A stretch of 64,000 nt of DNA, taken from Bettongia penicillata ogilbyi. Lineage: Eukaryota; Chordata; Mammalia; Diprotodontia; Potoroidae. The notes beneath the pieces were generated by a model. It saw only the letters and a program-made list of their open reading frames with translations, did not search any database and had not been told where the DNA came from. Below, one piece after another: positions 62,502-64,000 of this stretch. How positions within the stretch are numbered: the stretch's first letter is position 1; each line of letters opens with the position of its first letter. Location: NCBI GenBank assembly GCA_023548195.1, contig JAJHZJ010000014.1, positions 15,724,718 through 15,788,717 on the forward strand, given 5' to 3'. Both the position numbers and the translations under genes were made by a program.

Positions 62502-63333
62502 AAGGGATGGAGCCAAGATGGTGGAGTAGAAAGATGCATGTACTCTAGTTCCTCCTCCACAGCCAATAAAATACCTGTAAAGAATGACTCTCAACAAATT
62601 CTACAGCAGCAGAAGCCACAGAATGACAGAGTGGAGGAGACTTACACCCAGGGTGACCTGGAAAGCCAACAGGAAAGGTCTGTCGCACAGGACTGTAGGG
62701 GAAAAGGGGATAAGCAGGGTGGGGGGGATGATGGAAGGGAGGGCAAATGGGAGGAGGGAGCAATTAGAAGTAAACACTCTTGGGGAGAGACAAGGTCTAA
62801 AGAGAGAATAGAAAAAACGGGGGCAGGATAGGATGGAGGGAAATATAGTTAGTCTTACACAACATGACTATTATGGAAGTCATTTGCAAAACTACACATG
62901 TATAGCCAATATTGAATTGCTTGCCTTCTCAGTGGGGATGGGTGGGGAGGGAGGGAGGGAGAGAAGTTGGAACTCAAAGTTTCAGGAACAAATGTTGAGT
63001 ATTATTCCTGCATACAACTGAGAAATAAGAAATACAGGATAGGGTTATAGAAATTTATCTTGCCCTACATGACAAAAGAGAAGATGAGGATAAGGGAAGG
63101 GAGGGATGTTAGAATGGAGGGCAGATTTGTGGAAGGGGTAATCAGAATACTTCGCATTTTGGGGTTGGGGGAGGGGAGAGATAGGGAAAAAATTTGAAAC
63201 TTAAAATTTCGTGGAAATGAATGTTGAAATTAAATTAATAAAATTTAATAAATCAAATGAATTAATATATAAATTAAATAAAATTATATAATTTAAATAA
63301 ATAAATTCATTAATTAATTTATATATAAAAAAC
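62502..63333 (+). mobile_element. Internally deleted L1-derived element, 0.83 kb
   Basis: Starts 'aagggatggagccaagatgg', the L1 5' end, carries about 190 bp of 5' UTR, then jumps at about 62700 straight to the purine-rich 3' segment also present at 42960-43480, and ends in an A/T-rich tail (63230-63330). No ORF1 or ORF2 sequence remains. Flanked by 'aaatgaggcat' at 62491-62501 and 63334-63344, so it inserted in this form into the older L1. Confidence 0.8.
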
Positions 63334-63344
63334 AAATGAGGCAT

Positions 63345-64000
63345 GAGAAAGAAATGACATAGATGAAGCTAGTAGGGGGAGGGTGGGTAGTGCTGGAACC
63401 TTACCATCATCAAGAATGGGTTAAAAAGGGGACAACATATATCTAGAAGGGTCCAGAAGTCTCCTAAATTCAGAAAGAAATAAGAGGGCAAAGGGATAGG
63501 GTGAGGGGAGAGGACAAGGGAAACACTCTTAGAGGGATGGATAGATTAAGGAACAGGAGGGCAAGGTAGAGTGTAGAAGTAAAACTATGGAGTGAGGAAG
63601 GATAGGGTAAAGAGGGAAAAATAGTGAGGAAAAATAGGAAAGAGGAAAATACACCACAAATAATTATAGCATAGAATGTGAATGGGATGAATTTACCTAT
63701 AACAGGAAATGGATAGCAGATTAAAAATCTGAATTCAGCAATACATTGCTTGAATTGAACATTATAAAAATGAGAGATATACACCAAGATAAAATAAAGG
63801 GAAGGAATAGAATTAACTATGCCAAAAAAAAAAAAAAAAAGCAGGGGTAGTAACCATGATGTCAGATAATGTTAAAGCTAAAATAAGACTTAATTAAAAG
63901 AAAAAAATAGGGAAATGACACTGAGTCAGCAAAATTATTCAATAGTTTTAAACCATTTAAAAATAACTAGAGAGCATAAAATACCTGAGAATATGCTGGC
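63345..64000 (+). repeat. Old L1 resumed: inter-ORF part and start of ORF2 endonuclease
   Basis: Purine-rich sequence to about 63650, then an endonuclease-like coding trace: 'aatgtgaatgggatgaattt' reads N-V-N-G-M-N, and after an A-run at 63824-63842 'gcaggggtagtaaccatgat' reads A-G-V-V-T-M-M-S-D. The element continues past the window edge. Confidence 0.75.

Overview
The window is vertebrate, intron-rich, AT-rich DNA from a mammal, almost certainly a marsupial. One gene is clear: FRMD6 (Willin, the Expanded-like FERM protein of the Hippo pathway), on the minus strand. Twelve consecutive coding exons can be placed to the base from 52513 (5' side) down to 6671 (stop codon). All have GT-AG borders and compatible phases, and together they encode 581 residues ending in PEFVV. 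A repeat-poor 3' UTR runs to a poly(A) signal at 4266-4271. The exon with the start codon is not visible and should lie to the right of the window. No other host gene, tRNA, rRNA or CRISPR array was recognised.

The marsupial call rests on the repeats, recognised by eye and without a database search: L1 copies with a marsupial-type 5' UTR and 3' end, abundant L2, and CORE-SINEs with two kinds of LINE-derived tail. The species cannot be told.

Layout: 1-4240, flank downstream of FRMD6 with L2 and SINE pieces. 4245-9062, 3' UTR and last two coding exons, with an antisense L1 next to an exon. 9063-24254, exons for the C-terminal region and the F3 lobe, with L1 5' halves and L2 in the introns. 24255-29780, F2 exons, with L2 and a decayed endogenous-retrovirus pol piece between. 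29781-36231, F1 exons, with two L1 3' ends. 36232-52422, a 16-kb intron that is mostly nested transposons: a zinc-finger-tailed LINE end, SINEs with the same tail, a 3.8-kb ORF1-only L1-type insertion with a 14-bp target duplication, a 0.23-kb inverted repeat, a hAT-Charlie remnant and an interrupted L2. 52514-64000, the start of the next intron upstream, again repeat-rich, ending in an old L1 that carries a small L1-derived deletion derivative.

The most interesting observations are: (1) the near-perfect inverted repeat spanning the left edge of the L1-type insertion; (2) the ORF1-only insertion with an unrelated 1-kb 3' segment carrying its own poly(A) signal, and a second internally deleted relative with its own target duplication; (3) a LINE end and two SINE types sharing a tail; (4) an 8-codon FRMD6 splice extension, which I recall being coding in human, carrying two in-frame stops here.
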